NCBI GenBank assembly: GCA_009599575.1
Contig: VWND01000024.1
Coordinates: forward strand, 1 to 64,000
Direction: 5' to 3'
Source: Blumeriella jaapii
Taxonomy: Eukaryota > Ascomycota > Leotiomycetes > Helotiales > Drepanopezizaceae
DNA: 64,000 nucleotides
The stretch's first letter is position 1; each line of letters begins with the position of its first letter. The notes below the pieces were generated by a model. That model worked only from the letters and a program-made list of their open reading frames with translations, did no database searches and was not told where the DNA came from. The position numbers and the translations under genes were made by a program. Shown one piece after another: positions 1 to 11,583 of this stretch.

Positions 1-1130
1 CTACTCGCCTGCCTGCGAGCCTACCTGCCTACCTGCATACCTGCCTACCTGCCATACCTGCCTACCTACCTAGGAACTTGGCCATCAACACGCGCTCAAC
101 GGATGAACTTACCGCAAGCGAAACCAAGCGAAACCAAGCGATAGAGGGGAGAGGAAGAGGAGAGGAGAGGTCCACTCCCCCCCCCTCCCCGCCCCCCCTT
201 TCCACACCCCCAAAACGAAGCTTTTGTTTACATCATCTTCTTTTGATCTTCATCTAGGAGCAGCGTTAAACCGCCAGTGTGTCTGTCTGTCTCTTGTTTA
301 CATTCATTCATTGATTCATTGATTCATTCATTCCCTTCTAAAGATCTCCCCGCCTCGCCCCTCGGCCCTTGCCCCTCGGCCCCTATCTTCCTCTCCAAGA
401 TCAACAAAGCCAGCAGTCTCGAAATCTAGGTATCCCGCTCTCCCTTCCACGTGCTTGCTATACACAGCGAGCTAGCCAAGCGTAGTCGGGCCTCTCCAGC
501 CTGCTGCATCCTGCTACCAACAACATCATTTCATATCATACAGCACCACACCCACACCCACACGTCGCCATCCGCTCTCTCCATCTCTCTCTCCCCCTCT
601 CCTCGTCGCAAAGCCTAGCCCCCTCTTATCTAGTCTCATCTTGACCTGCTTGCTTGCTTGTGACCGAAAACGCGCACGCCCTACGCAAAAACCAAGCCCA
701 ACCAACCCCAAACGCGTGGGTAGAGACCCCCCAAAAATACAAAAATATTCCCAGTGCCGCAATCCTGAAAAGAGGAATCAAAAACCGCCCGTTCTTGCCT
801 TTGCTCGCCGAAGGAAGAAGGGAGGGGGAGAAGAAATGCAGCGCGCGCTCCCGTCTAGTATTTTCCCCGTTCGCGAACCAAACCGAACAAAAGAAAAGGA
901 TCGAAATAAGAAAACATTCCCGCCCTCCCGTGTAAAAGACGTTGCTGAAAAAAGGGTAAAATTGGTATCTCTCCGTCCGCCAGCTCCTCTATCCCCTGCT
1001 TTCTTTCACGTCCCTGTCATTCCCATCCAAGCCCATCCCATCCAATTCCATCCAATCCCATCCAGTCCCATCCAAACCCTCGCCCTAGAGAAAAGAAGCG
1101 ATATGCGGAGTTTCACCGTCGTGGTCAAGG
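1..1130. other. Gene-poor left edge with simple repeats
   Basis: No coding region is supported here. The first 75 bases are a degenerate array of CCTACCTGC-like units. Positions 300-335 hold a short ATTCATTG repeat, and 1020-1080 hold imperfect CCCATCCAAT repeats. The open frames present are short, low in complexity and without recognisable domains. The right part is probably the 3' flank of the minus-strand kinase gene that follows. Confidence 0.6.
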
Positions 1131-3387
1131 TCACGATGGCGACGAGGTCCCTGTATCGTGGTCAAACACTTCGTCAGGCGTGTCCTCCTCGCGGAACTTG
1201 ATGCCGTGCTCCACGTCGATGCCGCCCTTGACCCACTCCTCCTCCGCAACCTGCGCCATCGTCCATCGGCTCCGGGCGCGCTTGAGGAGGCCCTCGGTGA
1301 CATTCATGGCGCCAAGGAGGCCGCGCTCTTTGAATTTTTCGGGGTCCCCCTCGTGGTCCCCTTCGTCGCCAGCGTACTCGACCCAGCGCCACTCGACGCG
1401 CGCGATGCGGTGACTGGTGCGGCTGCGCTGCTTGTGGCCTTCGGACATGCCTGGGTTCGGATCGAAGGGTAGCCTGCTCTCCAGCAAAGCGTAGAGGAGG
1501 ACACCTAGCGACCAGGCATCGGTGGCTCTTCCATCGTACGCCTGCCCCATGATGACTTCCGGAGCAGCGTAGTCGTCGGATCCACAGCGTGTCGTCAGTT
1601 TCTCGTCATCCGCTACTCGACGCGACAATCCCAAGTCCGTGAGCGTAATGATGGAGTTGGGGTAGTGAGCCCAGTCCTGGGCGCGGCGCAACTCGTGTGG
1701 AGGCAGATTGACGAGGACATCTAGGCAAGTGATCAGCACCGGCGCAATCGCAAACAGTCAAACGGGGCCATACTTTCAAGCTTAATGTCCCGATGCACAA
1801 TGTGCCGCTCGTGTAAATACTGTACCGCGGCCACAAGCTCGGAAAACATCCTCCGCAGCAATCCCGGGACCAGGAGATCGCGGTGCTCGCTAGCGACCTC
1901 GAAGAGATCTCCGCCGGGACAGTAGCTTAGTACTAGGATCGCGCGGGTCTCCTCGATGTTCCAAGCCTTGAGGTGGACGAGAGAAGGGTGGTGTATGGTC
2001 TTCATAATCTCCAGCTCTCGCTTTAGGGACATCTCGACTCGTTCCTCAGACGCACCCCCCTTCGGGCCATGCTCACATATCTTCACCGCAACCAGCTTTT
2101 TTCGGTCGATTTTCGCTTCGGGTACAGAGCTCGTGTTTCCGTCCATCTGAGATTCGAAGCCGCCATTTTCGTCGATCCGGTTCTCCACGTCCAGCGCTTC
2201 GCTTGTGGCTAACATGACCTTGCTGAAAGTGCCTTGTCCCAGTAGCTTGATGGCCCTCCATCTTCTACGTTTCGCATCTTCACGGGTGTACGCGTCAAAG
2301 TGTTCATACCGAGGTTCTTGTGTGACCTCGGGAAACTTGTGAGTAGGGACGAGTCACTGTCACTGCTCTCTCCTTCGTTTCTGCTCGAGGGTGGGGTCGG
2401 TGGTTTGGAGCCCGGGGCCAGGCCTCTCTGTACGGCGAGATGAGGTTCCCGCCGCATGTGCAGATCCACCGGGGGCTCCGGCGTCACGTCTAGTACCGTC
2501 GCGTGGGATCCGGAGACCGTGATGTGCCGTGACTTGGGTTTCTGTACGGTTTCAGGCACGTACTCACTGGCGCTCCTGTTCCTCGCGTGGCCCTCCGCGT
2601 TCTTGTCCTTGTTGACTTGCACACTGTTCAACGCAGACCCGGGGGGGCACGACAGCCCATGGTACGCGCGCCTCTTCGACTGGTTCACAATCGCTGCCGA
2701 GACCGACTCCCCGTTCGAAGTCACCAGCGCCGAGTCCGGGGTATGGGGCACCGTCATATCTCGCGACGGGGGCTGGGCTGAGAGCTTCTTCCACGGCCCC
2801 GGCGAGTCTCCCGTCATGAACGGAGAGGGAAGAGGGGTGACGTCCGCCATCGCGTTCAACATGGGCGACGACAAGGCCGAGTTTGGCGCGGACCCCAAGT
2901 TCGAGCTGGTGCCGACACTGCCCACAAAGACGTTCTTGACGCTCGGGGTCCTCGCCAGGGACGCGTTCGCAGACTTGGCCGGGATCTTCATGGACTCGCT
3001 CGAGCTGGGCGCCGGATTGACCGCGAGTGCATGCGTCGTGGCCTTGGGGCCCGTTATGATGTCGGTCTGAATGCGCAAACCGGCGCTCAGCGGGCTCGGA
3101 CTCCAGTGTCGAATTTCCACCGGAACAGAATGCAGAGACGTGTCGAGACGAGGAAAGGGCTTTCCGTTCTCCGTGGCGGGAGGCAGCGGTGCGCCTGGGG
3201 GCGGCGAGGACGCAATCGTGGTTGATCTGAACTGGGCGTCGTGTCCATTGGCCACTGACCCCGTCGTGTCGGCATTCTGGCGGGCGCTCTGCTGGTTCAG
3301 GGCGGCGTTTGGCCAATCCACCAGCGGGAGCGCCCCTTGTTTCTCGAGCGATGGCGCAGTGAGCGTTTGAAGATCGAGACTGGACAT
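1131..3387 (-). CDS. Ser/Thr protein kinase, PRR/HAL-like fungal family (apparent frameshift)
   Basis: A predicted protein kinase of about 734 residues with a long disordered Ser/Pro-rich N-terminal half and a C-terminal catalytic domain. Visible motifs are the glycine loop LLGQGTFSKV, the VAVKI lysine, HRDIKLEN in the catalytic loop, a DLG in place of DFG (LTDLGLSRR), and GSDDYAAPEVIMGQAYDGR followed by DAWSLGVLLY. The APE-region style resembles yeast Prr1/Hal-type kinases, but the exact orthologue is uncertain. One intron at 1721-1773 (GT-AG) splits HRDIKLE from NVLVNLP. The start ATG is at 3387. Near 2346-2348 the frame changes without a convincing intron: the segment PTHKFPEVTQEPRYEHFD lies in the kinase frame, directly after an Asp/Ser-rich tract in the other frame. 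Restoring one C in the CCC run joins them, and the total then divides by three (2205 nt). Substrates and pathway are unknown; roles in ion homeostasis or pheromone signalling are only family analogies. Confidence 0.85.
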
Positions 3388-4424
3388 GGCGGAGGATTCG
3401 CCGCAGGTGACGGCGATCGGTTTGGGCGCAGGGCCTATGGCGCCGAGATCTGGACGTCTGTCGTCTGTATGTATCTGTAACGCGTCGAGAGGTGGCGCGC
3501 GAGAGGCGGTGCGGTCTGCTACGACGTGTAGAGGCAGATTGGGCGCATGTGGTGACGACGCGACCGGAGGGTCTTGGAGGGGTCTGGTGAGGAGTGGTGT
3601 TGTTCTGGTGTTGGGGGTCGAAGGAGGGAGGTCGGAGAGAGGGTGAAGATGGAAGCAGAGGAGGAGGAGGAGGAGGAAGAGGAGGAAGAGGAGGAAGAGG
3701 AGGAGGAGGTGGTGGAGGAGGAGGAGGAGGAGGAAGAAGAGTTGAAGGAAGAAGTGGAGGAGGAAGAAGAAGTGGGTGCAGCGGCAGCAGCAGCCAGGCA
3801 GGCGGGCACTCGAGCCTTGGACGTCAGGAAGGAAGAATAGCCGACGTAGCCGCTATGGGTCTGTCTGGCCATCATCAATTGGGATGTCGAGTATCTGGCG
3901 ATGGCGATGAAGATGGAGATGGAGATTCTTTAATGGATGACAAGATGACAAGATGACTAGAAGACTTTCCATTGGCTGCGTGACATCGAAGCGTCTCTAG
4001 TGTATTTTGGTGTCGTGCCATGACCAAATGAAGCAAAGGACGGGAACGGTACCCAAGCACAATACGAAAGTCTCTCTTTGCACCTTACATATGTTATATC
4101 TATACCTATATTTGTATCTAGATCTTTATCTAGATCTACATCTATATCTTCGTCTTCATCTTCCCTTTCTCGTCCAGATCCAGATCCAGATCTGGACGCG
4201 GAGCAAACGCACCGTCGGCTCCACATCATGGCGAGGGGGCGATGGCTTTCGCGAGGTAGAGGAATGGGAAAGCGAGTTCAAAGAAACGGAAACTTCCATC
4301 TTTAATCTAGGTGTCTCGGTCTATCTCTCCTCGGCTCTGACTCTATCTCGGCTCTGACAAGTCTCTAAATCACACGCATCTACTGGACGACCGCTCGTAC
4401 ACGCCTCCACCCTCACCCTCGCCC
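3388..4424. other. Spacer with purine-rich and ATCT-type repeats
   Basis: This is the upstream region of the kinase and the downstream region of the peroxidase. Positions 3656-3780 form a nearly pure GAG/GAA tract. Read as protein it gives poly-Glu on one strand and poly-Ser on the other, so its open frames are not taken as genes. Positions 4088-4200 hold a TATCTA/GATCTA-rich low-complexity stretch. No conserved coding was seen. Confidence 0.6.
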
Positions 4425-5492
4425 TCACAACCGCGACCGGAACCTCTTGTTCTTCTCCATCAGCGGCTCGGCCTCGCTCGGCCCAGCCGGATCGTCGCTG
4501 CTCTTGGCCGGCCTGCCCGGGGTGTCCTTCTTCTTCGGCGCAGCGTGATAGCCGCCCTTCTCATTGTCCGAGTTGGTGATGTTCCCTTTCTCATCCCTCT
4601 GGATCCCCAATTCCATCAGCTTCTCAAACACCCGCGAGAAATCGCGGAAGAAAGCCTGCTTGTCGCGCGCGTACACCTCGACGTACTTCCGGAACCGGCT
4701 GTCCTGTCGCAACGCCATGTCCGTCGGCAGCATCATGAGTTCCGTGTCGGAATCCTCATCGTACGTCGCGAACTGCTCGACCCCGCTCTTCAGCGTCTTC
4801 TTCTTCCACTGGAGCGACAGCAGGAGCACGAAGTACTGATTCGAAAACCTCGTCGGGTTGTTGACCCACGCCCCAGCGAAGCCCGAGCGATCAGCGTGGC
4901 ACCGTCCAAGGTTGTGCGCCCCCGACAACGCCACGATCTCCCTGTCGTCGAAGCCCATCCGGTAGAAGATCCATCGCAGATGATCCGCGCCCTTGGTGCC
5001 GTCGGGGAGCCGTCCGCGGGGCGGGAGCTTGCTGTCGTCGACGTAGTCGGTTCGCCCGCCGCGCCACGGGATGGTCGGCCCGCCCATCTCCTTGATCGCC
5101 ACGACGCCGGCGAGCGTCCAGAGGTCGGCGTACGTGATCCAGGCGTGCTTCTCTTTGACGGGTTCGAGGAAGACGCGGGCGTGTTGGAGACCGGCGTTTG
5201 CTGGGTCACCTCCCTCCGCTTCGTATCTCATCCCAGCGCCATTTGTGCCCCCCGTGTCGGTTTCCGCATCGTAGGTCCCTGCGGAGTGCCTGCGAGGTGT
5301 GAGTGAGATGTGACCGCATGCAGGCTGGCCGGAGCAGATGATCCTTAGTTAGAATGGCTGGATGGAGGAGAGCAAGACTTACCACGCAAGGCGCACGAGG
5401 ATGGGCCCTGCACTCCCGTCGTCGTACTCAGGCTGATGTAGAAGCTTTTTGATATCCTCGCGGACCGCATCGAAATCGCCCTTCCTGCTCAT
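4425..5492 (-). CDS. Cytochrome c peroxidase-type class I haem peroxidase, no evident mitochondrial presequence
   Basis: A haem peroxidase of 324 residues that would reduce hydrogen peroxide using a haem and a tryptophan radical. Two exons: 5383-5492 starts at ATG 5492 and ends in LVRLAW; intron 5290-5382 (93 bp, GTAAGT...CGCAG); then 4425-5289. Active-site residues fit the family: distal Arg34, Trp37 and His38 (RLAWHSAGTYD), proximal His162 ([11 protein letters not shown]), a Trp at about 178 ([15 protein letters not shown]) matching the radical Trp of yeast CCP, and Asp227 in LPTDMAL matching the proximal Asp. The N-terminus ([18 protein letters not shown]) goes straight into the first catalytic helix, so no targeting peptide is visible. 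The C-terminus carries a charged tail of about 40 residues rich in Lys, Pro and Ser. This points to the second, non-mitochondrial fungal CCP type. Ascorbate use cannot be excluded from sequence alone. Confidence 0.93.
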
Positions 5493-7207
5493 CTTGTCTA
5501 TGCTTTTCTTTCGATCCTTCAGCTCTTCTCTCCTTCTATCCTGTATCCTGTCTCGTTAGTGTACTGTAGAAAGAGATGGCGAATCCTCAATGCAACGCAA
5601 TCTCCTCTATTCTCTGGGAAAAGAAAGAGGAAACGGTCCATCCTCTTATACATCAACAAACAGAAACCCGAACACGAAGGAGGCAAGGAACTAACATGTC
5701 AAAGCATCACCTACTCCGAAAATGATACGGAACGTTGACCGTGCAATTCAGGGACCAGAGCGGCGCCGCGGCTACGACTTTATCCGACCCGTCTCCCACT
5801 CGTCTTTCTCTACCCCCAGGTTCTTGTTATCGGACTGTGGCACACGTGTGGAACCGAGTTGCGTGGTGGCCATGGTGGTAAAAAGTGCGAGGTCCCATTT
5901 GCGAAGAGGCTTGCTTCATGTGAAAAAGCACACCAATGCGCCGACGCTAGTTAGTGCGTGCGCTAGTAGAAAGATGTACAGTACTGTACAGTATTACATA
6001 AGCTTCACTTCTCGCACGTGAGGAGCTAAGCGAGCACGGCTGCGCGGCTGTTGGCAACAATCAACAACGTCCACAACGCAACATGCCTCTTCACTCCTCA
6101 GTATCTTGCTCTCCTACAGTATCACGATGCTCGCTCGCTCCTCTTTCGTTGGTCTTGGTTTCGTGCAGTATCAAGTGTTTCTCTGTATTTCTACTTGCTT
6201 GGTAAATAGCTATCGTCCACCATTCCTCCGCCTCCTTGAGTTGGTTCCATTGTGTACGACTTACAAGCGTATACCGCGCACAGCAGTGGTGTGAGATTCT
6301 GCTCAGTCGTGTGCGTTTCTTGCTCTTACGATCTCGGATTCTAGGGTTTGCATTCGCATACTGAGTCACGGGGCCGCCACTGTAATAACATGTAACGGCA
6401 ATTTCACGCAGTAGACAAGCACTTTCATAAGACTGTTTTCCTTCCTGCTAACATCGACACGTTTTCAGATTGGGGATTCTCTCAGTTGTTTCGTATAGAT
6501 CAGATGTCAAGCATATGTGACTATCAACTATCTTAAGCCTCGTACCTTGCAAGTCTAGCTAGATGTCAGGCCGCTTCTATTGTCGTACAGTATGTTACAT
6601 CCGCTGAAGGAATCACGGCCAATGCTTGTGTTGACACGCAGTCGGTATCTCCTCATCTTTGAAAGGTAAAATACGCGAGGCCGCTTGACATCCTCCAACA
6701 ATCCCCTGTGAAAACGAGCGGGTGCAGCTATCGAGTCCACCGATGGAAGGGAAACTCGCAGGCTATCTTTCGTCGTATCCTTTGGCGATATCCTTATCGT
6801 TCTGAGGCTTTGGGGTTTAACAGCCGGTTCCTCAAGTCCTTAAGTCCTTAAAAGCAGCTCTCACGATGCGTACGTCGGTACATCCAAGCCGATTCAGAGA
6901 GCATGAATGGCAAGAAACAACGGCAAGCTCACTTCCAGATCTTTGACCTTCGTATCAGGGAGTACCTCCGGTACCAATGCCAAATATTTTTCTGTGGTTC
7001 CCTTCTTCGCCTCGTTCTTCTTTTCTGTATCACAGTGGGGGAGAGGGGGTGAGACTGGCCAAACAACTGCATCTCAACAGAGTTGAATTGGTCTATACTC
7101 TTTCTTGTCTGGAGAGAGAAGCTATTCTGAGTCGCAATTGCAGACTGGACCTGGAATTTGGAGTGATCCTTAGCGCCAAGTGCCCATCTTCCAGAACATC
7201 TTCCGCT
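5493..7207. other. Intergenic spacer, no gene recognised
   Basis: About 1.7 kb without a supported gene. The only notable element is the palindromic run TGTACAGTACTGTACAGTA at about 5978-5996, one of several TACAGTAC-type clusters in the window. Short open frames on both strands (for example 6555-6740 minus) have no recognisable domain. Confidence 0.55.
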
Positions 7208-8985
7208 TCACCGACCATAGACGGAAACCATGTTGTCGGCTATGTATGCGATCCCTTCAGCTCTGTAAGTATCATGCTCGACGTGAGCCAAATTTGTCAC
7301 GTTGACATCGAACACAATGTTCTGGGGGTCGTCAAGTGTGTATCTGGGCCAAGTGACACGACCCGCTAGGCAACGCGTCAGTAAGTAGTTCTTGCTCATG
7401 TTTTGCTTTCACCAAATCACTGATGAGGCGCGAGTTCCAGGTCGGAACACATCATCCTACCTCCAACCGCATTGTTCGGATCCAGATCCACGATGAAGCT
7501 CGCCCACATCCTCGACATCATCCTCGCCGCCGTCGTGTAACGCTCCGGCTTCCCTTCAAAGGGTGGTGTCGCAATCTCGTTCAGGTACCCCAGCCCTTCA
7601 AGATTATACATCACGAGCGCCACTTCTTGAAAATGCCCAACACCATCGGCATCGTTAAACCCCGCCATCTGGATGTTGAACTCGTACGAGTAAACGGTAG
7701 CATTGTGTTGTGCCCACGCCTGGGTTGTCATCCGTCGGCCGGCTTTCATCAACAGATCTCCGATGTACGCCGCAACACGCTTGTACTGGACTCCATACGA
7801 GGCCTGAGATGGCGGTGGACGACCGACCAGGGTTGACGGGATGCCGATGGCGGGTGTGTCCGGGTAGAGGGCTGCAATGGTCAGAGCCGTTGCGTTGTCT
7901 GGGCCCGCTGAGGCGATGAGTTCGAGGAACTCCTCAGTGGTGTTGACGCCTCTGGGTGCGAACGAAGTCCCTTCATCATGGGTAGTGCCGATCAGCAACG
8001 GCACCTTCACGAACCTCCCCGTCTGCATCAACGTCGTCGCTGAATCTGACAGGAAGTCGCCGTCGATCTGCGCGCGCCAGGATGCCAGAGTCGTTACAGA
8101 ACTGTTCAGCACGCCGCTCAGTATCTCGACCGGTAGCCGACGCAAACAGCCTAGGGTATCGGCGACAGAGCTGCAATTCGTCGCGTTGACAATGCTGTCG
8201 TAAGTTGGCTGCCATTCCTCGGGCGTGAGATACCGTTGGGGGGAGATGACTCCACCACTTTCTGCGATTGCGCCCCGAAAGAGACCATCGTCTCTACCGC
8301 CATATGCCACCATCTGCACCCCGACGCCCATGGCACCGGCACTCTCTCCCCAGATCGTCACCTTGCTTGAATCGCCCCCGAACGCGGCGATGTTGTCCTG
8401 GATCCATCGGAGCGCCATTCGCTGGTCACGCGGTCCTATGTTCGCCGACCCAGCTTCGAGGACTTCATGCCCAAAGAGAAACCCCCAGCCGTGCAGGCGA
8501 TAGTTGATGCTCACGGCAACGAACGCGTTCTTCGACTTCACGCCCTGATCAACGATGAACGTCAGGTTATACCGCGGGTCACGACTACCTCCGTTGGTGT
8601 TGCCGCCGCCGTGGATCCAGACGGCTACCGGGAGGTTCTGAGCATCGCTTGGACGCACGACGTTGAGTGTCAAGCAGTCTTCCGACACGATGTTGCCGAG
8701 GATCCAGGTATCCGAGCCGTATCCTATGCACTGGGGCCCGTATTCGGTGGCATTCCTCGTCTCGCTGAAAGTGGCGTTCAAAGGTTGTGCTTGACTATAC
8801 CGGAGGTCGCCGACGGGAGGTTGGGCGAACGGGATGCCGAGGAAGTAGTCTTGGTTGTATTTCGGATTGTGGACGCCAGAGTAGGTGCCGTTGAGGACTT
8901 TGACTGTCGGTGCGGTAACCTGAGAGAGAGACGGAGCCGAGCAAACGAAAATGACGGCCAGCGACAAGAATTGGAAGCGAGACAT
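7208..8985 (-). CDS. Secreted type-B carboxylesterase/lipase (alpha/beta hydrolase)
   Basis: A carboxylesterase of 560 residues that hydrolyses ester bonds of lipids or xenobiotics, probably outside the cell. ATG 8985 was chosen because it gives a clear signal peptide (MSRFQFLSLAVIFVCSAPSLSQ). An upstream in-frame extension has no ATG. Catalytic residues are Ser215 (IWGESAGAMG), Glu338 (THDEGTSF) and His451 (GVGHFQEV), with an oxyanion region at WIHGGG. Cys pairs typical of the family are present (SEDCLTLNV). Exon 7461-8985 ends in DPNNAVG. The reading frame would stop soon after, but an intron at 7366-7460 (GTAGGA...CCTAG, with TACTGACG branch point) leads to exon 7208-7365, coding WPRYTLDDPQNIVF and ending VSVYGR, a typical esterase C-terminus. 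Several N-glycosylation sequons (NATE, NTTE, NATV) support secretion. The substrate is not predictable. Confidence 0.93.
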
Positions 8986-11583
8986 GATGGCCTGGCGAAC
9001 TCCCCGATTGTGGAAGGAACTCCACTGCTGAGCGAGGTGGAAGAGGCGGTAAACAGGGAGCAACTTTCTATACTTAAAGCAGCTATTCTCACATCTCTAC
9101 CATTCCTCTTCGTCATGCAACGATGTTGGCATCCCGCCATCTTTTCAGGCTCTCTGCCCGCTTCAAGTGATCCAGAGCCGTGTCCACCAGCCGAGAAGCC
9201 GCCAAAACCACCCGGCTAATCGAAGAGCCATACATTGACCTTGTGGCCTCGAAACGGTCCGATGCCGACGTCGAGATGACTACTGTACTACCGGGAGCCA
9301 CAACAGTTTAGCGAGAGAGGTGACGACCTAACGGCCGGGGTCAGGATGGATGTCAAGTTTCTCCTAGCTCGGGAACACTTGAGGGCGAGAAGCCATTGCT
9401 TGACCTCAGATCATGGTGAGCAGTTTTATGTTCTTCGCTTAACACTCTTTACGGTTCCAAAAAGAAACATCACCATGTCGCTTAACTACCAAGCACTTCT
9501 CGTGCCCGGCAAAAAATCGATTCAATCCAAGTCTTTTGCTCTCCAAAGGAAGTGTTGATCTGCAAGGGTCTGGAACACTGCACTTTGCAAGAGGACTCGC
9601 AGATGTTACTCTGTTTAATCACGCGACTACCGGTACATCCTCGACCATCGCCGAGAGCAGGATACACTGTCCCCAGCCCTCCATATCTGACACCTTACCA
9701 CCTGAGCGGATAAAGTTGTTTGCGGGGGAGGAGTGGAGGGCTGTCGCTGGCGTACGTCTCGGCGCCTTACCCAGAACCGGGAGAGCGGGGTGCTGGGTGC
9801 TGGGCGGGTAAACGAAACTCGCTCGTCTTGAACATCGGACTCGCTTCCCATTTTAGCCACCTAAGCTGCTTTCTCTTTCCTCCTCCTCCTCCTCCTCCTC
9901 CTCCTCCTCCCCCATCCCCTCGAGCTCCTCCCTTGTCATTCCCCTCTTCCTCTTCGAGTCCTGCTTTGTAACGTCGCAAAAGCAAGACGGAGCATTACAG
10001 ACCGACTCGCGCCCAAACACATGTACATGTCTTCCTCAGCATCGTCAGCTGCGATGCGAACGGGACCCGGAATCAACACACCCCACGTCACGCGAGAATC
10101 TCATTCCCAGCGATGAAGCCCTCGTTCTTGACCCCCGCCAATTACCCCTCTTGCATGCTTAGCACCGCTCTCTTACTCTTCTTCTTTTGAGAAGGGCTTC
10201 GCAGGGCATGTGTACATCTCCCAGCTCTAGCAAACCCCACTTTCGCATAGGCTTGGTGTAAGAGCCCGTAAAATAGAAGGGCCTCGCTCGATGATGGGAA
10301 CGCTTGTGGTATAGCTGGCTATCTCATGGTGTGTGATACTACTGAGACCTCGGAAGAGGCTTGGGCTGCGGTACTTGTGTTGCGTTTTTTGTATCGCTTT
10401 TTGGTGGGTGGGGGGAGTTGTACTGTTAGAAGAGCTCCGGATTGCAGCATATGTCGTGGCAAACGATTAGTATACGAAAAATTGAGAGTAGAAATTGAAG
10501 AAATTTAAGAAATTGAAGAAATTGAAGAAATTGAAGAAATTGAAGAAATTGAAGAAATTGAAGAAATGAAGAAATTGAAGAAATTGAAGAAATTGAAGAA
10601 ATGAAGAAATTGAAGAAATTGAAGAAATTGAAGAAATTGAAGAAATTGAAGAAATTGAAGAAATTGAAGAAATTGAAGAAATTGAAGAAATTGAAGAAAT
10701 TGAAGAAATTGAACAAGCCATATTGTTGCATCAGCTGTACTGATTGCCTTACTAGCTTCTGTTTGTACATAACACCAGTTGTTACTGCGCAATTGAGAAG
10801 TCGTATTCTTTTGAATCAGTTGTTGTTTTCTTTCAAGATCAAGAAATCGACAAACTCCAAGTAGATTAAAAGTCGTATTGATGTATTTGCTGATTAAGAC
10901 AGACAGTAGGCAATCTGAGATGACTAGGTAGGTATCGCGCCCTTTTCCCCCCATCCCCTTCTTCGTAGACGCCTTGGAAGACCTCAGCACAAGAAGCCTG
11001 ACTTCAAGTTCCTTGACATAGTCCGTATATTCGACACGGTATGCAGTTCTACATCCTCGATCTGTCAGAAATCATGGTCCGCGTATCCTTGCCGGCTGCG
11101 ACCAGACCACATAATCGCACACAAGCTACCTGGAGTGCCCTGTGGCTAGACATGAGGCAGTTGGGTGTGGCGGTCACCTCTTATCGCTCAGCCGCTCGAA
11201 ACTCCTCAATGACCGTTCGTATACTCATTGCATTGTGGGCTCTTCTTACTCGCCCTGAAGCGTTCCGGCCGCGTTCGTCAGCGACTGTTAACGCGTTCCT
11301 GGCCTTGCTTATTCCATGCCGGTCTTAATCTGTCTTGAGGCTAGGTCTACATCGCTACGCTTGCGACTCGCAAGAAGGCTTTCCAGGAGGAGAGCTTCGT
11401 TGTTCGGGCGAGCCAGGTTTCTGTTCACGACCGTCCTGTTGCCGCGTTCGTAGCCAAGGCTTCGATGCGTCTGGCATAAAGCCGCATCACTAAAAGTTTT
11501 CAGTCAGTGGTGGTTTTTGGAAGAGAGAATTTCAGATGATAGCAAGGCATTGCGGAATAGGAAAGAAAACGGAGAGTTCGTGG
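8986..11583. other. Gene-poor spacer
   Basis: About 2.6 kb without a supported gene. It holds a (CTC)n tract at 9880-9912 and the large GAAGAAATT array listed separately. A small minus-strand frame at 9113-9301 opens with GTG rather than ATG and has no recognisable family. The rest has no coding signal I can support. Confidence 0.5.
10488..10712. repeat. Tandem repeat of the 9-mer GAAGAAATT
   Basis: About 25 near-perfect copies of GAAGAAATT with occasional 8-base units (GAAGAAAT). The unit is purine-rich on the plus strand. It keeps several frames open on both strands (Lys-Lys-Leu on plus, Phe-Phe-Asn or Ile-Ser-Ser on minus), which explains the apparent low-complexity proteins here. No flanking gene is joined to it. 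Confidence 0.95.

Noticed and set aside
641..1201. Plus-strand 186-codon frame at the left edge
   Set aside because: Low-complexity Lys/Arg/Pro sequence, overlapping the 3' end of the kinase gene, no domain.
2265..2330. A short intron (GTATGA...GTGAAG or GTCACA...CGTAG) in the first kinase gene
   Set aside because: The first is only 32 bases, and both would remove RYEHFDAYTREDAK, which looks like real kinase-flanking sequence. A missing base explains the data better.
3574..3956. Plus-strand frames coding poly-Glu and poly-Gly/Arg
   Set aside because: They are products of the GAG/GAA tract upstream of the kinase, with no non-repetitive conserved sequence.
10426..10990. Frames of Phe-Asn or Ile-Ser repeats
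   Set aside because: They exist only because of the GAAGAAATT array, which keeps several frames open on both strands.
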